A stretch of DNA of 43,977 nucleotides from Xanthomonas populi (GTDB lineage: Bacteria; Pseudomonadota; Gammaproteobacteria; Xanthomonadales; Xanthomonadaceae): NCBI RefSeq assembly GCF_002940065.1, contig NZ_MDEJ01000017.1:1-43977 (forward strand), read 5' to 3'. Positions 36,854 through 43,977 of this stretch are shown here, piece after piece. Within the stretch, counting starts at the first letter, position 1. Every line of letters begins with the position of its first letter. Below the pieces are notes generated by a model that saw only the letters and a list, made by a program, of their open reading frames with translations, was not told where the DNA came from and did not search any database. The translations under genes and the position numbers were made by a program.

Positions 36854-37801
36854 ATGCCCGATTCCCTAAGATCCATTCACGTCGTCGCCGGCGTGATCAC
36901 CGACCCCCGCGGCTGCATCCTGCTGACCCGCCGTACCGAAACCCGCGACATGCCCGGCCTGTGGGAATTCCCCGGCGGCAAGCGCGAGCCTGGCGAAACC
37001 TCCGAACAGGCGCTGGTGCGCGAACTCAATGAAGAGCTCGGTATCGAGGCGCAGGTTGGCGAGTGGCTGATGGACGTGCCGCAGCTGTATCCGGACAAGC
37101 GGTTGCGCCTGGAAGTGCGCCACATCACTGCGTGGAAAGGTAGCCCGCGCGGGCGCGAAGGTCAGGCGATGACCTGGGTGGCCGCAGACAAGCTGATGCG
37201 CTATTCGATGCCGCCGGCTGACATGCCGGTGGTGGGCGTACTCCGCCAGCCCGACCGTTATCTGATCACGCCCGAGGCGGACGACGAGGCGCTGTGGCTG
37301 GAAGGCCTGGAGCGTGCCCTGCAAGACGGCATTGCGCGCATCCAGTTGCGTGCGCCGCTGGCCGAACCTGCACGTTGGCAGGCATTGCTGCAAAGGGTAA
37401 TGCGCTTGCGTGGTCGTGCGCGCGCGCAGTTGCTGCTCAATCGCGACATCGCGTTGGCCGGCGAACTCGGCATCGGTGTGCATCTGGGCTCGGAGCAATT
37501 GGCCGCACTGCAGGAGCGCCCGCTGCCGGCTGAGCAGCCGGTCGCCGCCTCGTGCCATGGGCTGGAAGATCTGCGCCATGCGCAGCGCCTAGGCTGCGAT
37601 TTCGCGGTGCTGGGGCCGGTGCAGGTAACTGCCTCGCATCCGGACGCGACACCGTTGGGATGGGCCGGTTTCGAAACCTTGCGCGAGCAGGTCTCGCTCC
37701 CAATTTACGCACTCGGCGGCATGCAGATCGACCACCTGCGCGAAGCACGCTCGCATGGCGCGCAGGGCATCGCGGCGATTCGCTCGCTCTGGCCGCAGTG
37801 A
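36854..37801 (+). CDS. mutT: Nudix hydrolase fused to a ThiE-like domain
   Basis: The 315-residue protein joins two domains. Residues 1-130 are a MutT-type Nudix hydrolase: VVAGVITDPRGCILLTRRTETRDMPGLWEFPGGK followed by the Nudix box G-x5-E-x7-R-E-L-x-E-E-L-G-I, expected to clean 8-oxo-dGTP. Residues about 140-315 are a TIM-barrel like thiamine monophosphate synthase (ThiE/TenI): IQLRAPLAEPARWQALLQRVM, LLLNRDIALAGELGIGVHLGSEQL, CDFAVLGPVQVTASHPDATPLGW, LPIYALGGMQIDHL. This fusion is known downstream of secA in pseudomonads and relatives. The function of the second domain is unclear. ATG 36854 is chosen because the Nudix strand starts at once. Confidence 0.9.
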   Translation: MPDSLRSIHVVAGVITDPRGCILLTRRTETRDMPGLWEFPGGKREPGETSEQALVRELNEELGIEAQVGEWLMDVPQLYPDKRLRLEVRHITAWKGSPRGREGQAMTWVAADKLMRYSMPPADMPVVGVLRQPDRYLITPEADDEALWLEGLERALQDGIARIQLRAPLAEPARWQALLQRVMRLRGRARAQLLLNRDIALAGELGIGVHLGSEQLAALQERPLPAEQPVAASCHGLEDLRHAQRLGCDFAVLGPVQVTASHPDATPLGWAGFETLREQVSLPIYALGGMQIDHLREARSHGAQGIAAIRSLWPQ

Positions 37802-37817
37802 ACGCACAGTCAGCGAC

Positions 37818-38314
37818 TTGGTGGGGTTCGGCGGGTTGCCGGGCGTCGGCAAGAGTTCCATTGCACCGCTGCTGCTCACGTACTGCAATGCGGTGTACCT
37901 GCGCATCGACAGCATCGGGCAGGCGCTGCGCGACAGCGGTGCACTCGCTCACGACGTTGGGCCGGCCAGCTATTTGATTGCCTACGCCATTGCAGAGGCG
38001 AATCTACGCCAACACCAGGTGGTGGTCGCCGATAGCGTCAATCCCTTGCCCGTCACCCGCCAAGCATGGCGTGATGTGGCTCTCGCACACAGAGCCGCCT
38101 TCTGGAGATCGAAGTGGTCTGCAGCGATCGCGATGTTCATCGGCAGCGCGTGGAATCGCAGCACAGCGATAGTGCGGCACTGCGCGTGCCGGATTGGTGC
38201 TGCGTGCTTGCGCATGACGATGTGCTCTGGACCGAGCCGCATTGGGTGATCGACAGCGCCGTATTGAGTGCGGAGCGAGCGGTCTCAGAGGTCATGGCTC
38301 GGCTTGCTGCTTAG
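37818..38314 (+). pseudogene. Frameshifted P-loop kinase/ATPase
   Basis: Reading from GTG 37821 or TTG 37818 gives VGFGGLPGVGKSS, a Walker A P-loop, then YLRIDSIGQALR and VVVADSVNPLPVTRQAWRDVA, the layout of small AAA/Zeta-like or gluconate-kinase-like P-loop kinases. Near 38094-38100 the frame is lost: after AHRAA the next frame continues LLEIEVVCSDRDVHRQRVESQHSD to SEVMARLAA. One missing C in GCCGCCTT explains it. The TAG stop (38312-38314) is formed by the first bases of the palindromic element at 38311. The full gene would make about 165 residues; the substrate is unknown. Confidence 0.75.
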
Positions 38315-38460
38315 AGCGGCTAACAAAACGACTGCGCTCACCGCCAGGCGGGCGCGGCCGGTGCTCGGAATCGGCATGTACCAATCGTACACTCCGGTTC
38401 TGAGCGCGCCGTCCGCACCCACCTGACGACTGCTCGCTACGTTTTGTTAGCCGCTCTTAG
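38311..38460. repeat. Palindromic MITE-like element with TTA duplication
   Basis: TTA is followed by GAGCGGCTAACAAAACG on the left; on the right CGTTTTGTTAGCCGCTC is followed by TTA. The 17-bp ends are exact inverted repeats and the flanking TTA looks like a 3-bp target duplication, as for IS5-group elements. The interior is also imperfectly palindromic over most of its length. No coding capacity. It supplies the end of the kinase pseudogene. Confidence 0.8.
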
Positions 38461-38836
38461 TTTGAAGGCATTTGGTGTTTTCTCTGCGTGCGCCAGCCTA
38501 CGTATCGGGCAGTTCGTTCGGAACCGACACGATCTGCCAGTGCGGCCACACGTTTGCACGCGACGCCTGTCGGACCCATGCGCATACGCGCGCTGAGAGA
38601 AATTCAGTCGAGCTTTTTATGTGTGCGCACTGCAGGTCCGTGGATAGGAGAAAACCTAAGCCACTGTCAGGCGCATCCCTACGCTGCACTACGTGGGTTG
38701 CTCTAGGTACCGACGCGATTGCCATCTCCCGTTGTGAACCCGCGTCGCCTGCGACAGGCGGGGATTTTTCAACGCGCCACGACATTCCGCGCAACGCGGG
38801 GTTATCGCGCCCTTGATCAACATCCAAGGGAGCTTC
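38461..38836. other. Gene-free 376 bp before the autotransporter relic
   Basis: I see no convincing gene here. A hairpin CGCCTG-CGA-CAGGCG at 38746-38760 followed by GGGATTTTT resembles an intrinsic terminator. An AAGGGA Shine-Dalgarno at 38826-38831 belongs to the relic downstream. The 114-codon open frame starting at 38472 shows no recognisable features. Confidence 0.5.
38746..38770 (+). terminator. Possible intrinsic terminator
   Basis: A 6-bp stem CGCCTG/CAGGCG with a CGA loop is followed by GGGATTTTTC. The T run starts four bases after the stem, so efficiency is doubtful. Confidence 0.35.
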
Positions 38837-40111
38837 ATGAATAGGATTTATCGCCTGATGCTTAACCGCGCCATCGGTTAGATGCAGGTTGCATCCGAAC
38901 TGGCCACGTTCCACGGTTCCTCCGCCCGCGCCACCGGCAGCGTCAGCCATTGTGCGTTGCTGACCACGGCGATGCTGGTTGCGCTTGGCCTGGTCACAGC
39001 GCCTTCCGCGTTTGCAGCCGTCCTCGATTTCAACAGCAATGACACCATCGCCAGCTCGCGAATGCACGCCGACGGCTGACGCGTTGGCCCGAATGGCACC
39101 GTCGTCGTCGATGTCAGCGGCGCCGCCGTGGTCACCTCCGACGAGGACGTCTCGCTGGGCAGCACCACAACCGGCAATGGCACCCTGCGCCTGACTGGCC
39201 CGGGCGCACGCCTAGCCTTCTGGCACCTGCTCGTGAGCGATGCCGGCATCGGCAACATGATCCTGCAGGACGGCAGCCAGGCCGCCACGGCTGGCTTGAT
39301 GACCCTGGGCAAGCAGGGCAGTACCGGCAATGTGCTGGTCACTGGCGCCGGGTCGGCTGAGCTCCTTATCGGCCGCGCCGGGACCGATACTTTGGACATC
39401 ACAGACGGTGCTACGGTCACCACCACCCGCCCATACGCCGTGATCAATCCTTACGGCATGAGCATCGGTCATGGCACCACCGGCACCGGCACGATCAATG
39501 TCAGCAATGGCGGCAGCCTGGCTATTACCGACAACTTTCTGCCGGTCGGCACGGGCACTCTCAACATCGGCAACGGCGGCAAGGTCAACAAGGTCAACGC
39601 CGACCGCGGGGTGCACCCCGGGCAGCAGCCTCACTGGCAACGGTAGCACCAGCGCTGAAGGTGGCTGGGACTTCGAGCTGGATGCGATCACCCTGACCCC
39701 GTATGTCGCGCTGGCCTACGCGCGCCTGTCCACCGATGCCGGTGTGCAAGCCGGTGGCAGTGCGGCGCTGGCGATTGACGCCAGCAAGGACGAGATGTGG
39801 ACGACCACCGCTGGTTTACGGGCTGGGTGGGACATCAGCGGCGGGCTGCAGGATGGTGCGCAACTTGAGGCCGGCTGGCCTGGCAGACTGCAGGTGGCGA
39901 ACTGCGTGCCGATTCCCGTCACCGTTTCGTGGCCGGCAGCACCACCTTCATCGTCGATAGCGTGCCGCTGGCGCGTAACGTCGGCATTGCCGAGCTGGGC
40001 GTGTCGATCAACACCTCCAGCAACAGCCGCCTGTGGCTATTTGGGCAGTGTCGTGCCGGCGGTGGCCAGCGCGAGGTGGGGGCACAGTTGAACTGGAAGG
40101 TCGCTTTCTAA
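38837..40111 (+). pseudogene. Autotransporter with ESPR signal, decayed
   Basis: The start MNRIYRLMLNRAIG, then MQVASELATFHGSSARATGSVSHCALLTTAMLVALGLVTAPSAFA is an extended signal peptide region (ESPR) as in type V autotransporters, with an AlaPheAla cleavage site. The passenger has beta-helix repeats with Gly-Asn-Gly and Gly-Thr-Gly turns. Downstream WDFELDAITLTPYVALAYARLST and GAQLNWKVAF with the terminal Phe belong to the translocator beta-barrel. Lesions: TAG at 38879-38881 and TGA at 39077-39079 in frame, frameshifts near 39600 and 39885, and a probable deletion joining passenger and barrel. No full protein can be made. Confidence 0.85.
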
Positions 40112-40241
40112 GCGTCATCGGATTCATTGACACAACGCCGAGGGGCCCTGCGCGGGGCCCTTCGTCGTTGCAGGAGGCATGCATCTTCCGAGTCTGCCCG
40201 GCTACGCCCGCCTGGCGACTTCACATCAGTTTTCAGACTCT

Positions 40242-40841
40242 CTAAAACGTCACCCAGAAGCAGTTGTACTGCCGACGCAGTCGCAACACGCTGCGAGCAG
40301 GCGTGCCGCTGGCGAGGTTCTGTTCCAGTCGCAGTCCCCACGGTCGTGGGCGGCTTGGGGTTGCGGGGAGCGGTGCATCAATGGCGCTGCCGTCCAACGA
40401 TGAAGCGGCTGTGGTTGTACTGTCGGTCTCGGCGTCCCACGTCGGTGTCTCCCTCTGCGGATACATCGGCGCGATGTCCCGCAACGGGCGTTGCACGATG
40501 GCCTCCAAACGGCTCAATACCTGGTTGGCAGCTTCATCGGACTGGCCGCTCCATAGGTAAAGACTGGAGAGCAGGTTGACGTCGCGGCTGTCAACGGCCA
40601 GTTGCAACAACGACACCAGCTCGCTCAGCCGGCGCGGGCAGCCATAGCGATACAGGCCGGTGTTGCCTTGCGAGCGCGTGGCCGGCGGCGGTCGCGATGC
40701 GGCGTAAACGTCTTCGCAGCGGCGGTCGGTGAACATGGTCTGCCCATCCGGCGTGACGCAGCGACGGATCTCCTGCGCCTGCACGCGCGTGGCGGAGCTA
40801 AGGCAGAACAACAGCAGCAAAGGCAGCAGGAGGCGAGACAT
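40242..40841 (-). CDS. DUF4124-like exported protein
   Basis: The 199-residue product has a clear signal peptide (MSRLLLPLLLLFCLSSATRVQAQ) followed by EIRRCVTPDGQTMFTDRRCED, which fits the short DUF4124 pattern (Y/R-x-C-x-D-x-x-G-x-x-x-F/Y-T/S-D-x-x-C). Two Cys in this part could form a disulfide. The rest (GLYRYGCPRRLSELVSLLQLAVDSRDVNLLSSLYLWSG) is helical and unrecognised, with a low-complexity Ser/Thr-rich stretch before a C-terminal WGLRLEQNLASG. Probably periplasmic; function unknown. It stands alone on the minus strand between the autotransporter relic and metF. Confidence 0.75.
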   Translation of the reverse strand: MSRLLLPLLLLFCLSSATRVQAQEIRRCVTPDGQTMFTDRRCEDVYAASRPPPATRSQGNTGLYRYGCPRRLSELVSLLQLAVDSRDVNLLSSLYLWSGQSDEAANQVLSRLEAIVQRPLRDIAPMYPQRETPTWDAETDSTTTAASSLDGSAIDAPLPATPSRPRPWGLRLEQNLASGTPARSVLRLRRQYNCFWVTF

Positions 40842-40989
40842 CGGCGCAGCTTAGCGGTGTGCGCGTGAGCCGGCGAGCAACGCGCCGAAAGCACAGACGC
40901 TTGCACGAGGCTTGCTTGTCACGCGCGCGCTTGCGAGGGATGTGCACGCAGGGACATTCTTGCCGAGACCGTGGCTTCGACCGCTTGGC

Positions 40990-41817
40990 TCAGCGCCCGA
41001 GCAGCTGCAATACCTGCGTGGTCGGCTTGGCCAGGTTGAGGGTATAGAAGTGCAGGGCCGGCGCGCCGCCGACGATCAGGCGCTCGCATAGGGTAGCGAC
41101 GACTTCCGTACCGAAGGCGCGCACCGCATCGGCGTCGTCGCCGTAGGACTGCATCTTCTTGCTGATCCAGCGCGGAATCGCCGCACCGCATTGCTCTGAA
41201 AAGCGCTGTAACTGCGAGAAATTGGAGATCGGCATGATGCCGGGAATGATCGGCACCTCCACCCCCATGCGCTGCACCGTATCGCGGAAATGAAAGTAAG
41301 CATCGGCGTTGTGGAAATACTGGGTGATCGCAGCATCCGCGCCGGCATCCACCTTGGCCTTGAAGTAACGCAGATCGCTCAGTGCATCGCTCGCCTGCGG
41401 ATGCGTTTCAGGGTAGGCACCGACCTCGATACGAAACGCCTCGCCGTGTTCGGCGCGGATGAAGGCGATCAGGTCGGAGGCGTAGCGCAGGTCGCCCGGA
41501 TGGCCCATGCCCGAAGGCAGGTCGCCGCGCAGCGCAACAATGCGAGTGCAGCCGATCGCGCGATAGCGTTTGAGCAGCTCGCGGATCTCCTGGCGGCTGC
41601 CGCCGACGCAGGACAGATGCGGGGCGGCTTCGAAGCCGTGCTTCTGCTTGAGGCGGCGCACCGTCTCGGAGGTGTAGCTGAGCGTGGAGCCGCCGGCACC
41701 GAAGGTGCACGACACGTACTCCGGCGCGTAGCCCTTCAACCTGGCCGCAGTGCGGTCCAGCTGCGCGCGCTGGTCGTCGGTCTTGGGCGGGTAAAACTCG
41801 AAACTGAGATGCGTCAT
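40990..41817 (-). CDS. metF: Methylenetetrahydrofolate reductase
   Basis: MetF reduces 5,10-methylene-THF to 5-methyl-THF with FAD, supplying methyl groups for methionine synthesis. The 275-residue TIM-barrel protein begins MTHLSFEFYPPK with the catalytic Glu, then has VSCTFGAGGSTLSYTSETV, HLSCVGG, IVALRGDLP, VGAYPETHPQA, AAITQYFHNADAYFHF and VPIIPGIMPISNFSQLQRFSEQCGA. I use ATG 41817; the in-frame ATG 41859 would add 14 residues over the palindrome ATCGC-N6-GCGAT. It is divergent from a small broken gene and is not accompanied by ahcY here. Confidence 0.94.
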   Translation of the reverse strand: MTHLSFEFYPPKTDDQRAQLDRTAARLKGYAPEYVSCTFGAGGSTLSYTSETVRRLKQKHGFEAAPHLSCVGGSRQEIRELLKRYRAIGCTRIVALRGDLPSGMGHPGDLRYASDLIAFIRAEHGEAFRIEVGAYPETHPQASDALSDLRYFKAKVDAGADAAITQYFHNADAYFHFRDTVQRMGVEVPIIPGIMPISNFSQLQRFSEQCGAAIPRWISKKMQSYGDDADAVRAFGTEVVATLCERLIVGGAPALHFYTLNLAKPTTQVLQLLGR

Positions 41818-41849
41818 CGCGGCGGGTCCGGCGGATCGTGTGGCATAAT

Positions 41850-41865
41850 ATCGCTTCATCGCGAT
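41850..41865 (-). promoter_or_regulatory. Palindrome ATCGC-N6-GCGAT upstream of metF
   Basis: A perfect 5-bp inverted repeat spaced by six bases sits 32 bp before the metF start, in an AT-rich pocket. It could be an operator for a methionine-cycle regulator. The regulator cannot be named from sequence alone. Confidence 0.4.
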
Positions 41866-42022
41866 TAATACATATTTGGGTGCGAGTGTTCCGATTTCGG
41901 GTTCTTAGGTCCTTGGTCCCAAGGCGTATGCGCCACATCGGTGTGGTTGTGGCTGCTTGCGCGGGTGCGTAATGCACGCGGTAAGCTTCCAGGCACCCCA
42001 CGCCACTTGATCGGAGCGCGAC

Positions 42023-42258
42023 ATGCAAGAAGCGGAAATGGATGTAATCGCCGAATCGTTGGGCCGGATCTGGGTCGCGTTGGCGCGCAGCGTCGGCGAC
42101 CTGGCGCTCGCCCTGGCCGAACAACCCGATGTGGATGGCACAAGTTGCTGAGCGACTTCGCTGCACGCCTGCCGTCCGGGCCGGACGACGGCACCTCCAA
42201 GGTGTTCGAGGCGATTCGCCAGTACATCGACCAGGGCGTCGCTCCCGGCGAGGAGTGA
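42023..42258 (+). pseudogene. Small unrecognised gene broken by one base
   Basis: From ATG 42023 the frame reads MQEAEMDVIAESLGRIWVALARSV and on to LALAEQPDVDG, then hits TGA at 42149. In the next frame the text continues HKLLSDFAARLPSGPDDGTSKVFEAIRQYIDQGVAPGEE to a TGA at 42256-42258. The composition is consistent across the break, so about one base was lost near 42137-42140. The joined product would be about 78 residues, helical and acidic, with no recognisable domain. It is divergent from metF. A programmed frameshift cannot be excluded but no slippery heptamer is visible. Confidence 0.6.
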
Positions 42259-42596
42259 TAAGTGCCATGGGCGTCTGCGTTAGTGCAGGCGCGCGGGGTG
42301 ATTCATTGGGTCTTGCGCTGCGCAGCATTGCTGCTTGCATGTGCTTTGTCGGAAAAACCTTCGGTGCATGCATCGAAGTGTTGATCGACATCCAGCGCAT
42401 CGTGCGCCGCTGCGTCTGCGACCACTCGCTTCATCATCGTCTCGCGCGTGATGCTGCGTATCAACGCATGTCCGATTGTTCGACCGTACAGAGTTGGCAG
42501 CAGTGCCGTGGGCCGCCTGGTGCATCAACGCTGCGCCTGCGCCAAGCGTTGACGCCTGCATGCCTACACTGGCCGCATTTTCTACGGAGCGCCTGC
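42259..42596. other. 338 bp without a recognisable gene
   Basis: Open frames here are extensions of the oxidoreductase frame or antisense shadows. I see no promoter of good quality; several TGCATG/CATGCA words occur between 42335 and 42375 and again near 42558. The region probably holds the oxidoreductase promoter. Confidence 0.5.
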
Positions 42597-43574
42597 ATGA
42601 GCGATACCACGATGACCGCCATCGCCATCCGCGATAGCAAGGGCGATGCGGATGCCCTCTACGCCAGCGAGCAACCGCGCCCACGTCCCGCGCCGGGGCA
42701 GGTGCTGATCCGCGTGCACGCCGCCGGCATCAATCGTCCCGATCTGCTGCAGCGTGCCGGCCACTATCCGCCGCCGCCCGGAGCGCCAGAAACGCTTGGA
42801 CTGGAAATCGCCGGCGAAATCGTGGAGCCAGCCGGTCGCTGGAAAGGGGGCGACCGCGTTTGTGCATTGCTGGGCGGTGGCGGCTACGCGCAGTACGCTG
42901 CAGTCGATGCGCGGCATGTGTTGCCGATTCCGGCCGGTATGGATCTGCTGCACGCCGCCGCGCTGCCAGAAAACGTATTCACCGCCTACACCAACCTGTT
43001 CGAGCATGGCCAGCTGGCGGCCGGCGAGTGGCTGTTGCTGCATGGCGCCACCTCCGGGATCGGCGTCACCGCGATTCAAATGGCCAAAGCCGCCGGTGCG
43101 CATGTATTGGCCACCGCGCGTTCGGCGATCAAGGCGGCGCAGGCGCGCGAATTGGGCGCCGATGTGGCGATCGACTCCACCACCGAATCGTTTGTCAACG
43201 TGGCCAAGGCGCACGGCGGTGTGGATGTGGCGCTGGACATGGTGGGTGCTGCAGTGTTTGCCGACACCCTGGAAGCGCTCAATCCGCACGGGCGCATCGT
43301 CTATATCGCCTCGCAGGCCGGCTCGACCCTCGAGCTGCCGATTCCGTTGCTGATGCGCAAGCAGGCCATCCTCACCGGTTCGACCCTGCGCCCGCGTAGT
43401 GCCGATGAAAAGGCGCGTCTGGCGGCAGAAGTGGAGCGTGTGGTGTGGCCGTGGATCGCGCAGGGCAAGCTGCGCGTGCTGCTCGACAAGCGCTTCCCGC
43501 TGAGCGAAGCCGCTGCGGCGCATCGCTATCTGGAGCAGGGCAGCCATCTGGGCAAGGTGGTGCTGGAGATGTGA
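42597..43574 (+). CDS. NAD(P)H:quinone oxidoreductase, zinc-independent MDR family
   Basis: The 325-residue protein is a medium-chain dehydrogenase/reductase of the quinone oxidoreductase (QOR/PIG3) group. The GroES-like part contains PAPGQVLIRVHAAGINRPDLLQRAGHYPPPPGAPETLGLEIAGEIVE; the P-P-P-P-G-A motif is typical of the PIG3 branch. The Rossmann part has LLLHGATSGIGVTAIQMAKAAGAHVLATA (about 145-173). No zinc-ligand cysteines are seen. It reduces quinones with NADPH in the cytoplasm. ATG 42597 (MSDTTMTAIAIR) is chosen from homology; the open frame continues far upstream without support. An IS5 element lies 330 bp downstream. Confidence 0.92.
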   Translation: MSDTTMTAIAIRDSKGDADALYASEQPRPRPAPGQVLIRVHAAGINRPDLLQRAGHYPPPPGAPETLGLEIAGEIVEPAGRWKGGDRVCALLGGGGYAQYAAVDARHVLPIPAGMDLLHAAALPENVFTAYTNLFEHGQLAAGEWLLLHGATSGIGVTAIQMAKAAGAHVLATARSAIKAAQARELGADVAIDSTTESFVNVAKAHGGVDVALDMVGAAVFADTLEALNPHGRIVYIASQAGSTLELPIPLLMRKQAILTGSTLRPRSADEKARLAAEVERVVWPWIAQGKLRVLLDKRFPLSEAAAAHRYLEQGSHLGKVVLEM

Positions 43575-43901
43575 CTGCGCGCGGTCGCCTGCCTGGCATG
43601 CGCGCGCGTGTCAGGCAGGTGGCCACTGTCGTTGCGGCGTGATGGTGTCCAATAGCGCATCGCAGTGCTCATCTACGCAGGTCTGTGTAGGGATCAATCC
43701 ACCAGACGCTGGCTTCATAATGCTGGCCGGGTGGCCGTAGCGCGGGCAGATCGGCCTTGGGGTATCTTCGGCACGCGGTTCCGCCCGCACGTCTTCTTTG
43801 ACGAACCGCGAAACGATTCGGGCACGGATGCAGTCTCAGCCGGCGTCGTTGCACTGCAGATCATGCCAAGGTGGCCGATACCTCGATTGTGCGCACGCCT
43901 A
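43575..43901. other. 327 bp between oxidoreductase and IS5 end
   Basis: No gene can be assigned. On the minus strand 43669-43780 reads YPKADLPALRPPGQHYEASVWWIDPYTDLRR-stop, which looks like the C-terminus of a real protein whose upstream part is missing; the open frame breaks down toward the IS end. It may be a fragment cut off by insertions. Confidence 0.35.
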
Positions 43902-43977
43902 GGGCCTGTTAACACTAATGGCCTGAGCGAGTAAACTATCGGGTATGGAGATCACACCAGAGCAATTTTCCCTAATC
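43902..43977 (+). mobile_element. Left end of an IS5 family element (cut by window)
   Basis: The terminal sequence GGGCCTGTTAACACTAATGG looks like an IS5-group inverted repeat, and the transposase start follows after about 43 bp. The right end lies outside the window, so target duplication and completeness cannot be judged. The element sits downstream of the quinone oxidoreductase gene. Confidence 0.7.
43945..43977 (+). CDS. IS5 family transposase, N-terminal fragment
   Basis: Only the first 11 codons (MEITPEQFSLI) are inside the window. They match the usual opening of IS5-type transposases of xanthomonads (MEITPEQF followed by a hydrophobic pair), and the position behind the terminal repeat agrees. 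Nothing can be said about whether the gene is intact. Confidence 0.65.
   Translation, partial: MEITPEQFSLI

Noticed and set aside
38498-39447. Minus-strand open frames of 189 codons each
   Set aside because: They run antisense to the autotransporter relic and its leader; no family features.
40140-40170. Terminator after the autotransporter relic
   Set aside because: GGGGCCC-TGCGC-GGGGCCC pairs only with a slipped register and lacks a T-run; too weak to list.
41885-41930. Another heptamer element upstream of metF
   Set aside because: CCGATTTCGGGTTCTTAGGTCCTTGGTCCC has the flavour of the family but no regular 7-bp period and no partner arm.

Overview
The window is a GC-rich gammaproteobacterial chromosome segment that I assign to the genus Xanthomonas; the species cannot be read from it. 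The basis is the gene order lpoA < > rsmI-rnpB-mraZ, a complete division and cell wall (dcw) cluster running into lpxC and secA, the protein sequences, and an accessory complement typical of the genus (IS30 and IS5 family elements, a small palindromic element, decayed autotransporter). No CRISPR array, tRNA or prophage was seen.

Layout. 1-0.6 kb: broken IS30 family transposase. 0.7-5.8 kb: envelope block with a small CHCC zinc-finger protein, a GT4 glycosyltransferase, an O-antigen ligase family protein, an LpxL-type acyltransferase (minus) and the Kdo transferase waaA. 5.9-9.9 kb: minus-strand run lpoA-yraN-membrane hydrolase-FAD oxidase, divergent from rsmI. 10.8-13.6 kb: accessory patch around the RNase P RNA gene, holding an unrecognised 241-residue protein overlapping rsmI, rnpB, a ccdAB toxin-antitoxin pair and an NRDE/TANGO2 protein. 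13.9-31.6 kb: mraZ-rsmH-ftsL-ftsI-murE-murF-mraY-ftsW-murG-murC-ddl-ftsQ-ftsA-ftsZ-lpxC, mostly with 4-base start/stop overlaps. 31.8-37.8 kb: DUF721 protein and a divergent M23 peptidase, secA, a VOC protein and a Nudix-ThiE fusion. 37.8-44 kb: decaying region with a frameshifted P-loop kinase, a palindromic MITE, a wrecked autotransporter, a DUF4124 protein, metF, a frameshifted small gene, a quinone oxidoreductase and the left end of an IS5 family element.

The most unusual signal is a family of small elements inside and between the dcw genes. Their ends are built as GCC followed by two to four tandem heptamers of the form GGGA-Y-Y-S, arranged as inverted arms around unrelated cores of about 40-140 bp. 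The best copy (in murG) has 34-bp arms differing at one base. Copies inside reading frames are 87, 159 and 210 bp, all multiples of three, and add residues to RsmH, MurF and MurG; solo heptamer arrays encode the N-terminus of Ddl and the C-terminus of FtsQ; intergenic copies sit between ddl and ftsQ (its TGA is the ddl stop) and between ftsA and ftsZ (170 bp, not a multiple of three). I know no name for this family.

Other points are five 10-bp-phased MraZ-box-like repeats and a perfect DnaA box upstream of mraZ, a strong hairpin in the secA leader, and single-base deletions that broke at least two genes near the right edge. All functional calls rest on reading motifs and context; no database search was possible.
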